60,000 nucleotides of DNA, from contig NC_049984.1 of the NCBI RefSeq assembly GCF_000003815.2, forward strand, positions 8,454,197-8,514,196. Direction: 5' to 3'. Shown piece after piece: positions 31,721 through 43,839 of this stretch. The notes beneath the pieces were generated by a model. That model was not told the origin of the DNA. It saw nothing but the letters and a program-made list of their open reading frames with translations, and ran no database searches. Numbering within the stretch: the stretch's first letter is position 1; every line of letters starts with the position of its first letter. A program made the translations under genes and the position numbers. The stretch comes from Branchiostoma floridae. Its lineage: Eukaryota; Chordata; Leptocardii; Amphioxiformes; Branchiostomatidae.

Positions 31721-32756
31721 AACACAATATGTGATGTCCTCAAGGAAACAGCGAGGCCTTCGAAATAAAGGCCAAATCTCACTCTCCGACAACATCCTAG
31801 TCTTTGTGTGGCTTGTACACCAGTGGTAAACAAGTTATTGATGATTCTCTGGTAGATCCGCATTTTTCCCAAATCTATGCGTACTTTATAATGAATCTAT
31901 AAAGAATTTGGAAAGATACGAATACCAGAATCTGATTGGCATGATGCAAGAATCTATGCTAGCTGAAGGTGAAATCATTTTTCTTTATTCTAACACTTAT
32001 TCAAGATACAAAACGTACACTTCTACGGACATTAATTTTGCTGTTGTCGTATTGTAGTCTTACGGAAGTCGTACTGTACAATACCATTTTCCTTTGTCAT
32101 CTTTTCCCTTTATAAATACCTCTTACGAAATATTGATTAAGTGAACAATTTTTGATCGTGTTGAAAGGGAACAATAAAAACCGTATGAACTTAAAACAGG
32201 AACATCTTTTATGAAAGCGGTACTACAAATTGAATCTTTAAACAGAACCGTGCAGCAAGACTTTGCACAATGAACCTTTTGAATCTTAACGGTGCGCACA
32301 GAAGTAGTGCGTGCGGCGGCCCACACGCCCAGGGCCTCCACACCGCCTACGTTTACACAGCGAGCTGAAAATGATACGAGTTTTCCCCCAACGATAACCT
32401 CGGTTCATTGGACTGAAATGACAAAAGCCGTGTATGCTTTTCCGGGTGAGATACGGTACAGATGTTTAATGCACGGTTGCCTTTTCTCGTCCAGTCAATC
32501 ATATCCTGTACACACGCCTTTATTGAATATGCACGGGGAAATGAGCATAAAAAGGAGAGGAGGACCGAGCGAAGAACAATGAGCATGAAAAATGGCCTCT
32601 TATCACACGGTAGTTTAAGAAGCAGGATTTCCCGTCAGATTCTACTGTTACACGTAGCTTTTCAGTCTGGCATCTTCTCTAAAGACAACAGGAGGCACGG
32701 TCATGGCCAGACTGCCATGTCCTGATGGATGACTCAAAGATTGACAAATAGCTATG

Positions 32757-32945
32757 GGCGCAGTCACATAGCTTGAGCGATCGTCGTATGATTTTGATGT
32801 CATAGGATTTTGACAGAACAAACCACCGACATGGATCCAATTTTGTGTGCCAAGACAGTTGAACTTTGCAGGAGACGTACATTTTTGTCCTCCAAATTCC
32901 TCGAAGTCAGCGATCGTATAACGAAGCTGGTGCGTTACGCCAAAG
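32757..32945. mobile_element. MITE family X, copy
   Basis: GGCGCAGTCACATAGC, CGTATGATTTTGATGTCATA, GACAGAACAAACCACCGACA and AGCGATCGTATAACG follow the family order. Another copy lies 75 bp downstream. Confidence 0.75.
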
Positions 32946-32961
32946 GGCGGTTATACCGGCT

Positions 32962-32994
32962 ATATAGATACAGATACAGATACAGATACAGACA
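32962..32994. repeat. Microsatellite (GATACA)n
   Basis: About five GATACA units between two MITE family X copies. Confidence 0.9.
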
Positions 32995-33019
32995 TATGTG
33001 ACAGCGCCCATTGATAAAC

Positions 33020-33235
33020 AGCGTGGTCACATTTGTAGTAGGCCGTCGTACGATTTTCATGTCGTCGAACTTTTAAGCGAGCTGACAGAACCAACCACGA
33101 TAGACAAGAATAAAAGACTTTTGTGCAACAAGACAGTTCGGTTTTATACGACATATGCGCGGCCGCCCCACGAATGCTCCTCAGCCTGCGATTGTGAAGG
33201 ATCGCACTACAATCGCACGACGAATGCAATCGATT
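33020..33235. mobile_element. MITE family X, copy
   Basis: GTGGTCACATTTGTAG, CGTACGATTTTCATGTCGTC, GACAGAACCAACCACGATAG and ATCGCACGACGAATGC preserve the whole family order. Confidence 0.8.
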
Positions 33236-33669
33236 TCTATATACTAGTGCTGATAGATAGACTGTCGCACCAAGTTAGTCATTAGAAATGCGTATACAAC
33301 AAAGGTAGGTAACTTTCCAGGCAATTCAATCAACTAGCCAATGAATTCATTATTCAACTAGAGTTCAACGAACCCATCTCTTCGCCAAATAATCATGCCT
33401 TTATTTAAGACTTTAAGGTATTATTCATGTATTACTAAATAGCAAATGACTGCATGAACTGTGTTCCTCACAAACACGCAAACATTACCAAAACCAGACT
33501 GTGACCTGACAGATGACCTGGTAGCATCCCTGGTCAATCAGAATTTCATGCTTGTCAATTTAGACTTTGTCCCCAGTGTAAGGGCGTCCTCCAGCAAACC
33601 ATCTGTATAACAGCTGTGTCCATACATATAGGTCAAAATGAGATATATAGAGCACAGTTTATTTCTGTT

Positions 33670-35660
33670 AATAAATTTTGCTGCAGTACCTTAGGAAGCC
33701 GCTAAGGGGCCCACTATCATAATTTATCTTCGTTTTCCTGACCCCTACCCACCTACCAAATATCATCAGGATTTTTTCAAGGCTTCTCGAGTTATGCATT
33801 CCACAAACAAACGGACGCACACACCCGGCCCGCTACCGTCCTAACGGAAAATGCTACGTAAACTATTTTCGAACACAACCTTCCTTTCCGCAGCCGCTAC
33901 TTAAATACTAAATATCATGAAAATCCATACACAGCTTCTTGAGTTATATGCTGTTGGCATGGATTTATGAACTTTCCTAATTAATTATGCAAATTAGCTA
34001 CTGATTTGCAGAATTAGTATTACGAGGGCGCTTCAAAAAGTAATGTCACTAGCTTTATAACAGACTAATTTTTTCATCGAATGAGTTGAAATTTGGCACA
34101 AAGGTAAAGCAATATCTTCTTTTGAGATTGAGATATCTCACTTTGTTGTTCACATTTTTATAAGTGGCCGACTTGAGTTCAAGCTGACCACACCCTTGTT
34201 ATCCCGTCGAAAGAAATTAGAGGTTCAATTTATGTGCAATTGATAATGTCCCTGACTCACTTGTAGCTATTGTATGAAGCTGAAATTACACATGTATTAA
34301 GTTCTATTTCTTCATAATGCACATGCCAATGTTCACCTTTGAAATCCAATCATGTTTTCTTTTTTCGTTTCTTGGGTGAAGTGAGGTATGTCCCTGGTCA
34401 TCGTTGTCGTTAATCAGGGGTGGCTGATTAAAGTTTCTGTAGTGGGCTTTTCAATAAACAGAAAGAAACCAAACTTTGCACACTTCTTTGTCTTGAAACA
34501 ATCGATAACTGTGCTAAGTTTCGTATCTTTTGGTTGATGGAAAATGGTTGATACAAAACCTTTGATAAATAAACCGCGTATTTGGCTATTAATCAAACTG
34601 CCTGTGATATAGTAACTCGCTCCTTTCTACCACCTGTAAAACATGAACCATTGGGAGTTCAGAAATGAAAATTGGCATGTGACCTATAGAGACATGTGTT
34701 ATCATATGGGCAAAATTTCGGCTTCCTACAGTAGTTACAAGAGGGTCAGGTCTAGAGGAACTGATCTTCTGACAACTTCCAGGGGTATGGTTATCTAGAA
34801 ATCAACTCAGTTGCTCATAAAAATTTGAACAACAAATTGAGATATTCTTATCTCAAGAGGATATATGCCATTACCTTTGTGCCAAATTTCATCTCATTCG
34901 ACGAAAAAATGAGCCTGTTATAAAACTAGTGACATTACTTTTTGAAGCACCCTCGTACATTGTATAAGTCATCACTCATTCTATCTACATACCGAAAATC
35001 CTGATGATCTGTTTACACGTTCTCAAGTTATCCTCGTCCAAAGTTTGAACGGAAATCGGTGCCTGCAGTTCCCAAAAAGCCGCTAGGGGGTCCAAACTCA
35101 CAGCACTTACTCTCTGTTCCAAGGGCTATCTACCACTCAAAAATCATGACCACAGCATGTCCAGAACACAAAGTGCCAAAATTAAAAGTTTTGCTGCAGT
35201 ACCTTAGGCAGCCACTAGGGTGCCCATTATCGAACTTGACCTTCGTTTTCCTAACCCCAATCCACCTAACAAATATAATCAGGATCCATTCAAGGGTTCT
35301 CGAGTTATCTTGCATACAGACAAACGCACTTACATACAAATCCCGCTACAGCACCATAGGTAAGAGCCAGGTAAACCATTTTCGCACTTGACCTTCCTCT
35401 CCAAAACCGCTACACACCTACCAAGTTTCGTGAAAATCGCCCAGCTAGATTTTGACTTATGCTGCCAAAAACAAACCGCAAAAAACATACCAAGCTTGCT
35501 GCAGTACCGTAGGAAAACGCCAGGTAAACCGTTTTCAAACTTGGCATTCTTTTCGACAACTGCTACACACCTACCAAAAATCACAAAGTTCCATCCACAA
35601 TTTCTCGAGTTATATGCTGTTGACCTACATACAGACCCAAGTCAGCAATCTCATGCTCTT
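33670..35660 (+). repeat. ~150-bp satellite array, about six to seven copies, split by a transposon
   Basis: The unit runs GCTGCAGTACCTTAGGAAGC, a GACCTTCGTTTTCC stretch, CACCTACCAAATATCATCA and TTCTCGAGTTAT, then a CATACAGACAAACG end. The ACCAAATAT landmark falls near 33755, 33905, 34991, 35131, 35266, 35418 and 35573. Removing the 937-bp element at 34021-34957 restores the period across the break (about 149 bp). Copies are 70-85% alike by eye. The open frames here are repeat shadows. Confidence 0.85.
34021..34957. mobile_element. Mariner-like non-autonomous transposon, 937 bp, ~150-bp inverted repeats
   Basis: TACGAGGGCGCTTCAAAAAG at 34021 is matched by its inverse ending CACCCTCGTA at 34957. 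The arms stay alignable for about 150 bp, through TTGGCACAAAGGTAA and TTTGTTGTTCA. Element edges begin and end in TA, as expected for TA-targeting Tc1/mariner elements. The ~640-bp core has no transposase-sized frame, so it depends on a partner. It sits inside the satellite array. Confidence 0.9.
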
Positions 35661-36839
35661 CTTGGCGAAGAGAATCAATAAATCCGTTATATTACTGGGC
35701 ACATTTGAAATATATTGATTTTGCCATACTTGACAATATAGGCAGAGATGTGTATTATTACTATGCAAAAATTTACTACTAATGCATTTGAAATATATTA
35801 GTTTTGTCATTGTCATTTCTATGCAAAAACTAACTACTAATGCGCACATCAAGTTGATGATCAACAATTGCAGTCTTAGGTAGGTCTAACGCTGCAGGTC
35901 GTTTTAAAGTAACAGTGTTCTCATATTCGACCACAAGTAGTAGAAAGCATATCCATGTTCCTAGTATGTGCATGCTTTCAGACACTTTGGCAGACGGCGT
36001 TACTTTGTTACTATCAAGTACTGATGGAGACATTTACGTGCTATGCTAATTAATACTGTTCTATGATATGATATTAACTTTTTGATATACCTATTCCAGA
36101 AGACCCCCCCCCCCGTGACATGAGCCTTACCGCGCCAGATGACACCTTCTTGTGGTGAAATTTACAGAAGGTTCGGCCGATGTTTATGTTTGTCTTTTGG
36201 CTCTTGCTTTCAGGACGTGTTGACTCTGTTGCCAAAATCGCCTTATCCAATTAACAGCGGATAATGTTCCCATCGTGGAGGCTACCAAAAGGGGTTTACG
36301 AATGAGTTTTTTTACGTTCTTTTTTTTTCATTCAGGCCACTATCTTTTTCTCGGACGGTCAAACAGTCTTACAGAAGCTGTGATATCGTTGGTATTGTCA
36401 CAAAGCGAACTTTATTATTAGGTGTAGATATAGATGTGAAGGTTCCATATGTGTTTAGATGCCATATCCATAACCCGGTATCCTACAACAGACCCTCTGT
36501 GCCAATGGGGGAGGAGTTTACAGCATTGACGGTTTCATCCTGCAACAAAACCTTGTATTCGATACAGGTTTGAAATCAGGTTCATGAAATCGTCCTATAA
36601 CTGGCTTACCATTGTCCTGTAGATAAAAAATGGAATTAAGGTTATGGCAAATCTCGTTTTAACGCTTTCAAGCAGTACAAGAGCAGAACAGTAACAGAAT
36701 TGTCCCCGGTTCGTCTGTATTTATAATTTTTCTTTTGTTAATAGTCCTCAGTGTTCATTTTGAACAATAAGACACCAACTTATGTTCATAGATTTATAAG
36801 GACTTGATGTAATCTGTATCTCTGTTATATCTCATCTGA
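35661..36839. other. Gene-free stretch
   Basis: Contains a direct repeat of TTTGAAATATATT(G/A)(A/G)TTTTG near 35705 and 35788 and a C9 run near 36104. There is no coding evidence. Confidence 0.5.
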
Positions 36840-36950
36840 CCTAACCTCCCTCGTGCCCTCAATGAAAAGCGGCCTGCAGGCTGATTTTAGCTTCTCATGA
36901 ACAAATAAAGTTTCAAACAAACAAACAAACAAACTTTGTTATTCCACAGT
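36840..36950 (+). mobile_element. LINE family C 3' tail with (AAAC)n end
   Basis: CTCAATGAAAAGCGGCCTGC, AGCTTCTCATGAACAAATAA and (CAAA) repeats. A minus-strand copy of the same tail is at 55640-55720. Confidence 0.75.
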
Positions 36951-37160
36951 TACAAAGTTCGTTTTAAGTGTAATAGCTTGTCTTGCAAATACGCGCTGAC
37001 CCAGGAACATACTGCAGAAATCACATCTAAAATGTTTAAAGTCAAATTTGGATTGGTGGTTTGTTGGCAAGGTCCCGATCACTGTGCGATCGCAAACTTT
37101 AGACAATTTTAGATAGTCGCGTATGTGTCTGTCTTAGATCCATGGCTGTGATCGCGCCGT

Positions 37161-38660
37161 AAGGCCTACGTCACATTTCCAAACGAAAAGTATGATCAAG
37201 GACAATATATAACGTCCTTAGTATGATACACCAAACTATACATGACGTAAAGAGAATTATTACCTCCATGAAATGTCATGGAATGGAGGTTATATTTTCT
37301 GTTATGTGTCTCTGTCTGTGTAGATGATTACTCAAGAACGGCTGGATGGATTGGTTTCATACTTGTTGTGTTGGTGGGGTGTGATGAAAGCTTGAATCGA
37401 TGAGATTTGGGGTGCCGTATTTGTCGTTATAATCGATGTAATAATATCAGAAATCACCCCTATATCTGCGATATATTGGAACAGGCATCGTGGTTTCCCT
37501 CTTTGTTAATCACCTTATCTCCAAGCAGATGGTGAGGTGATTTGTTTCGCCAGTGATAGCCATGAACATATGTTTTTTTGGGATCAGTTGACAACAACTG
37601 TTTGGGGGAAACGATAGCCTCGACTCAAGAATGGCTGGGTGGATTGGTTTCATACTTGATGTGTTGGTGGGGTGTGATGATAGCTGGAAGTGATTAAATT
37701 TTGGGCCCCGTATCCGTCGTTATAATCGATGTAATAATATCAGAAATCACCCCTATATTTGCGATATACAGTTGACATCGTATTGCATCTGTTTGGGGGA
37801 ACCAGGACAATTTTGAAAGTGATAATAAGTTGTATTTATGTACTTGTGCATTTAGGGACATGCTGTATTATATTTCTTTCGTGCTGTTAGATGTTCTTTG
37901 GTCCACCTTGCGTCACGCTGAAGTTTTGTTAGTGTGTAATCGGTTTTATTACATATCTATTATGTGGATGTGTTTGGACTTACCTTATCTGAACAGTTGA
38001 CGTCATATAGCAACTGGTTAGGGTATCTGTAACAGTTGACTCCTTAGAGCAACTGTTTGCCGATCCTGAACAATTTGAATATGATAATTAACTTTGTATT
38101 CATCCACTTGTGCCTTTGGGGACCTGGTGTGTTATACTTCGTTTGTGCTGTTAGATGTTTCGTGCTCCACGTGGTGTTACGCTGATGTTGTGTTGGTATG
38201 TACTTGGATTATGATATATCTGGCATAAACTTGTCCCCGTAACCTATATGTGGTTATTGGTTGATGGACATTTTGTGTCTTATTGCTTGTGTTGAAGATG
38301 TGTTTGTATCCTGATGTGTCGCGGTTATTTGTTATGAATTCTTAACATACTCACTACCTTGCAAGTTGCCAGTACTATCATAACTTGATAATATAAACAT
38401 CATAAAGATTCCCCACACCTGTTGCATGTTACCATAGTGCCCATGTGATAACTATCCACACAACTAGTAGAAATAACACTAATATCATTACATACAAGTC
38501 ATCATCAACAAACATAAAATCGACAAAAACACTCAATATTTCATGGAGGTATGAGGTCGCCGAACCCTAGTTTGTGTATATTTTTAAGTATACATTTCTA
38601 TTTTTTCGTTTCCACGAACAGCCCGGCCGGGCCCCGGTTTGGAAATGTGACGTTTGTAAC
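37161..38660. mobile_element. MITE family Y (AAGGCCTACGTCACATTTCC ends) interrupted by another element
   Basis: The left end AAGGCCTACGTCACATTTCC starts at 37161. The right end, GGCCGGGCCCCGGTTTGGAA then ATGTGACG, lies at 38624-38655. The intact family member at 56570-56769 has both ends 200 bp apart; here 1.3 kb of another repeat (37261-38551) lies between them. Confidence 0.55.
37261..38551. mobile_element. 1.29-kb inverted-end element with two internal tandem duplications
   Basis: TACCTCCATGAAATG at 37261 is matched by ATTTCATGGAGGTA ending 38551. Inside, a block with GGCTGGATGGATTGGTTTCA and ATCGATGTAATAATATCAGA (about 37335-37475) recurs at about 37630-37770. A second block with GTGCTGTTAGATGTT (about 37800-37935) recurs at about 38060-38195. 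There is no protein frame. Shorter relatives may be at 40800-40900 and 57060-57385. Confidence 0.8.
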
Positions 38661-39740
38661 TTGTAGTGCGGACTGGCAGAGGACGTATCCATGGTGATTT
38701 GGTTCTGTCAACAGCTGTTCACGGAACATGTGCAAGTCGTACGGGATCCCTTGTTGTTTTACTCGCTGCGTACGTACGTACATGTAGTGTCATTTTTCCA
38801 CCAACGCACCCCGTCAGCTTTGCGAGCACACAAAGGACCATTCAGGTGGATGGTATAAAAAGGGAATGGTAAGAGCAACATGTATGATAATGAATGAAGG
38901 GAAGAATAACACGCACGCCGTGTCCGTGCGCACGTAGTTTTTAGAGTTGGTTGAAAGAGCGTTTTCGTCAACGCTCGACTTGGGGCGAATGGTGGGGATT
39001 CTTCTCCGAACTGCCAGCTTATTGAAACGCGTTAAACCAAGCGTCCAGATACAGCCGTGAGCAAACAGAGATGTTGGCCAAGCTAGAAAAAAGACATCCA
39101 CACTTAGAAGGTCACAAAAACATGGGGCAGTAGGGGTGTGACAATGGCGGTATTTTCATTTTCCCTCGATGTCAATGAACATTCCTGTCATTTCGCACCC
39201 TGCTTATCTCAGGAGTGTATGTTTTTCATCCAAACGGTGGAGAGAAAAAAACGATAGAAATCGCGAACAATCCGTAACAAGTAATCGGACAATGGTTCTG
39301 TATTAGTTAAGCAGCTAATGCTTAGCGAATCCCCGCCCCGTTCTGCTATGGTTAGAGCTCAGACGTCACCAGCTTTTCCCATTGAAAGGCTGACCTGGCT
39401 TAAAATCAGTCCCCTCCTTTCATCCCTCCATTAGGAACGCTAGCCTAGCACAAAAACTACCTTCTTTTTGGTGGGATTTTCGCTTCTTGGGGATTTAGCA
39501 CGGAGCTAAACTATAAAAAGGCTTCCCGAGGTAAAACTTTAGGGGATAATCTTGGGGTGATACGGCCATAATCTGACAAGAAGTATTCCACCTGTCGCAA
39601 GCGTTCTTTGTTGCTCACCAGGAAGGAGCGGCTAGTACCGGAAAGTTTCCCTCCCACTTTTACCCTCCCTCTCTCTGACATACATCAGCTGCTTAGAACG
39701 GGAAAAGGTTTAGGTAACTCAGCGTTACTTAGTACTGTCC
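38661..39740. other. Gene-free stretch, partly repeat-poor
   Basis: 39300-39720 is comparatively GC-rich and free of recognised repeats. It contains GCAGCTAATGCTTAGCG and a CAGACGTCACCAG CRE-like site. No coding evidence. Confidence 0.4.
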
Positions 39741-39897
39741 TACTCTCCAAGCAGGGGGTAGGCTTCGGCTGTTTTTGACGATTTTAGGCGTTTTATTGGG
39801 CGTTCTAGGCTGGGAGACATCAAGATTTCAGTACAAAATAGAAATCCCGATAAAAACGTCCCAAAACAGTCGGAGCCTAACCTCTGCTTGGAGAGTA
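39741..39897. mobile_element. MITE family Z (TACTCTCCAAGCAG ends), copy 1
   Basis: TACTCTCCAAGCAGGGGGTA at 39741 and TAACCTCTGCTTGGAGAGTA ending 39897 are inverted. Pairing continues inward (GGCTTCGGCTGTTTT / AAAACAGTCGGAGCC). Confidence 0.9.
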
Positions 39898-40219
39898 TTA
39901 CCGTCCGAAATATATTCAAAACGCCATTCGTCTTAAACGCGCGGACTGCATGGCAAAAATATATCTGTTCTTCTGAAAAGAACAAAGCATTGTCTGTGAC
40001 TTTTTCTTCGCTTGTTCACGCCGTGTGTGTATCTATAATGAGGTCTACGGTGAAGAACTTGTTGCTACGGCTGTTAGAGTTTATTCTGTTGTGTCGCCGG
40101 ATTCAACTTTATTTCATTGCTTAGTATAAAGGAGAAGTAGAACTAAGGACCTATATACGTCGCTGTGTATTACATACATATATGAGAACTGTCCTTTATA
40201 TGATACACCTCGACATGTG

Positions 40220-40350
40220 TACTCTCCAAGCAGAGGTTGATGCATCTTATATGACGTCTTTTTCTGTCAGTTTGTGGGTTTGTGCTGACAGAAAAAGACA
40301 GCATGTGAGAAAAAGCTTACGATTTTCCCCATCAACCTCTGCTTGGAGAT
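40220..40350. mobile_element. MITE family Z, copy 2, with strong internal hairpin
   Basis: TACTCTCCAAGCAGAGGTTG at 40220 pairs with CAACCTCTGCTTGGAGA ending 40349. The core has GTCTTTTTCTGTCAG and CTGACAGAAAAAGAC, a perfect 15-bp stem. The interior differs from copy 1. Confidence 0.9.
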
Positions 40351-40799
40351 GAGGCATGTGGTCATTATCAAAGTGGACGATGATTGGTATCGCTACAGAA
40401 CCAAAATGTTTATGAATAGTTCATTAGCAAATGAAAGGTAGTTAAAATTCTAACAGTAATCTTTTAACATAACATGAAAGAGGACCCAAGAATGGTCATT
40501 AGATAGTTAACTGCGAAATATCATCGAATACAAACTTTAGATTCTGTTAACGTAGGTACACCTACCTATTTTGGTCCGAGAATAACGCAGATCATTACCT
40601 AATTTGCATAATCAATATGGCAATTGTATAATATCTTAGTGGTAGAAGATGGAGTATTCATACTAGTGAAACGGGTAGGTAAGGTAATTGTGAATATTAT
40701 TAAACACATGAATTATGTAAATTTGGACACATTGACATAATTGATGAGGAAGCGCTGGTTTCCCTGAGAAGGCTATATTACAAATGTGATTTTGAAAGA

Positions 40800-40920
40800 A
40801 TTTTGAAGAAATTATGAATCTATATCTATAATGAGGTGTATATTATTCAAACTAGATACTCTTGATTGGCGATGGTATGGGGTCCTTGAACTTTAGTATA
40901 TGTTACTGTAGTTTTTGTGT
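40800..40920. repeat. Fragment related to the 37261-38551 repeat superfamily
   Basis: TATAATGAGGTGTATA followed by GATTGGCGATGGTATGGGGT and CTTGAACTTTAGTA resembles the terminal text at 57365-57400 and 38540-38560. Weak. Confidence 0.35.
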
Positions 40921-41039
40921 AAAACGTGTGTCGAGAGAACACATTTCTCTGTCAGCTCCTCACATCAGGTACCTACACAACCGTCAGCGTTCATTGTGCG
41001 TCTTGTTTGGATTAATTTGTAGCTAATCCGTATCTTACA

Positions 41040-41445
41040 CCACATCCAGGCACCCTCCTGTCAACATTTATTACTTGAGATGAGTGCCCAGGTGTTGGGC
41101 TCGTGCTTGTGGCTGCAGAAGTCCCGTGTATAAAGTTTACCCCAAACCAACACTGATATACCGGAGAACGTGGGTTCACAAAACACTCGTACCCTGACAT
41201 ATTCCTGACGAGTTGATTAATGCAGATTTAATCCTCTCCGCAAGCCCATCTATGCATCGCCTTGTCAACTGCCCAACAAACTTCACAGAGGAGTCAGTTA
41301 TTTCAACCAGCCACTTAATTAAGACGGTAGCCTTGCTTAATTGCCTCTGTTCCCCTTTGTTAAGCGTTGACAGGTCGGGTCCCTTTATACCTTACACGCT
41401 TTATGTTCTCAATGGCTCTCTGACGCGCTGGCGATTCTATTGACT
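41040..41445. promoter_or_regulatory. Candidate enhancer: repeat-free block with homeodomain and HMG sites
   Basis: GATTAATGCAGATTTAATCC, CACTTAATTAAGACGG, GCTTAATTGCC and CCCCTTTGTTAAGCG lie within 150 bp. These are homeodomain (TAATTA, TTAATCC) and Sox/TCF-like (CTTTGTT) cores. The block has no repeat match in the window. Function is inferred only. Confidence 0.3.
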
Positions 41446-42264
41446 TTTTTCCCCAATTTACTTTTGCTAAAAGGTGGGGCCTCCATTTTCAACATTTACT
41501 TGGAGAGGGGAATGAAAATAATCCTATAGAATCAACAAAGCCGGGATTGAATGGGAACATTTCCACTGTGTGGATAAGACGGATTGAATAGGGTCCACTT
41601 TATGCGGAGCTGTTTAGATAGTACGCTTAAGTGTCTGTTGCAACATTCAAAACGATCTGTGCAAAACCAGCAATCTTCTTTTCACCCCTCGGTCTGTCCT
41701 AACAACTATTTTCCACATTTGACGTTTGAGGAAGTGTAGAATCACGCACCAAGTTCACGTAGAAACCAGACTCTGTGTGTGTACGTAATTAACTCCGTTA
41801 AGCGTCCATTTAAAAAGACAGTTTGTCACAACAATCACCAGGTAACGGCCAGGCTGACTTGGCGTCGCTAATTCTGACACGGTCAAGCCAGCGCACGTAG
41901 GTATGCGACAAGTACCGCATGATCCCTTCCTTCCCACACTCCGAGTATAAAAAACTCTTTTGCAAGGATGTTTGTGTTTTGGTCTGGTGTTTTGAAGGTC
42001 TCAAATGGCCGTTTGTGTTAATTAGAATTAAGATTGAAAGTGTCAAACGTGTTAGCTTAGAAGGCACACAAAGAGATGAGTGATGTATTGTGGAGTTGTG
42101 CGCTTTCTCTGCGGATAGTCGTTCATCATTAGGTATAATGGAAGCTTCTTTGGTTTTCTGTAAAGCTGGATAATGCGCCTTCCCTGGTGTAGAGAGTGTT
42201 AGCGTCAGCTGTACTACAAACAACGGTAGATACAACAAACAACAAACCAGCGATTTTACTTTCA

Positions 42265-42455
42265 GACACGGGGTCTGGTCACACTCGTTGTGGTTAAGGT
42301 ATTCTTGGAAAAGTTTCGGCGCGGCTGTTTTGTTACCGAAAATACTAGCTTATGAGATTCTTGTAGGCGGTTGTTTGTGTCACAGTCTAATAGAAAATCC
42401 TACGGCATCAAAATCACACGACAAGCTAAGACAAATGTGACTTTTCGGACAAAAT
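42265..42455. mobile_element. MITE family X, copy (inverted orientation)
   Basis: GGTCTGGTCACACTCGTTG starts it. TTCTTGTAGGCGGTTGTTTG, TGTCACAGTCTAATAG and CTACGGCATCAAAATCACAC follow; ATGTGACTTTTC ends it. Confidence 0.75.
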
Positions 42456-43839
42456 GTGGCTCTGAAGATGGGACTCTTTTCATCAAAATCTTAATCTATC
42501 TCTTTTGCGTCAATTTCTTGAAAGACAGAATTTTTCATCTGACCAAAATATGATAGTTGACTACTATTTCCATTGAAACACTGCATAACGTCTAAGAGGT
42601 CATAATACACTTCTGTACTAGACTTCATTCAGTTTCTCTTTAAGGTTAGTAAAAAAGATGTAGTCTACGAGAGAAGTTTTAAAAGAAAGCACATGTAAGA
42701 AAGGCCTGCCTGGGTGCCTTTCACGTCTTATGAGAAATAATGCTGATGGCATTTGGTGTTCGGTGTAAAACGGGGACCACGATGAGCAGTTACCGCGCGA
42801 GTAGAGTTGATGACACATTGCCGATAACTGCCAAACCTTGCATAGCCAAACCGTGTATCCGATCCATCGTCGATGGTAGACATTGAGTTTATGGTGGGAA
42901 ATCTTTGGCTACTGCTCCGTACTTCTTCAAGCAAGAACATGGATCTCCAGCACATGAAAACGAAAACAACATGGTGACACATTCTACACTTCAAATCCTT
43001 CAAGTATCATATTACACTACTTCCTCCTGTTTCATCTTGACACTGACTGCAATATTCACATAACTGCGAACACACACCGAGACATACAATCGCACCCACT
43101 GACTACAATCCCTCCGTTTTCACGGAGATAACAATGCAGCCACGTCATACTTACACTTGTCGGACCCAACCCACTACTTCCTCTTTACACGGACAATTTC
43201 ACGGCTATTCCTCCTCGCCCTCCTATCTACAGGTACAAGAAAGGCACTTTGTACCGGCTGTTGTCTAAACACGAAGTCCTCCGCCCTAGCAACTCCACGT
43301 GCACGCCGCCCGCCAAGCCGCGCCCATCTCAGCGCTTCATTCCGTGAAACCGCACGGAGAAAAGAAACACAGACGTGACCGCCTTTAACGTGCTCGAGTC
43401 TGATAGTTCCTGTGATTTTTCAAGAGAACGGCTGGTGACGTGATGTAAATGGAATGTTTAACTTTCCCTGAAGATGAAGAAGGCATGGAAGACGCCCAGA
43501 AACGTTCCAATAACAAGAAAGACTGCACTTGTACTGTACATTGAAGGTGAAAGCCACTTTCGTGAATTGGTCACGATATGATGATAAATGCACAAAGATG
43601 TTCACCTTTCTTGTTGCTCGTTGAAAAGAATTCAATACACTCCATCCCATAGATAAATGTCATTACATTGTAGGAGAAGATTACCCTTACTGTGTAAAAT
43701 ACGTACATCTAAGAATATTTACACCTTAGAATCAGTGGTGTAAACGATATGCTAAACTCAACATGCTGATATTTTCATGTACCTGTTTGTTACTAAGTTT
43801 GAATCCTCTTAGCTTGTTTGTATGTACATCTATGTATAA

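Noticed and set aside
41810-42238. 142-codon minus-strand frame with a signal-peptide-like start (MLYLPLFVVQLTLTLS)
   Set aside because: Downstream residues show no domain or cysteine pattern, no linked exons are seen, and its 3' region is low in coding character. A chance frame is more likely.
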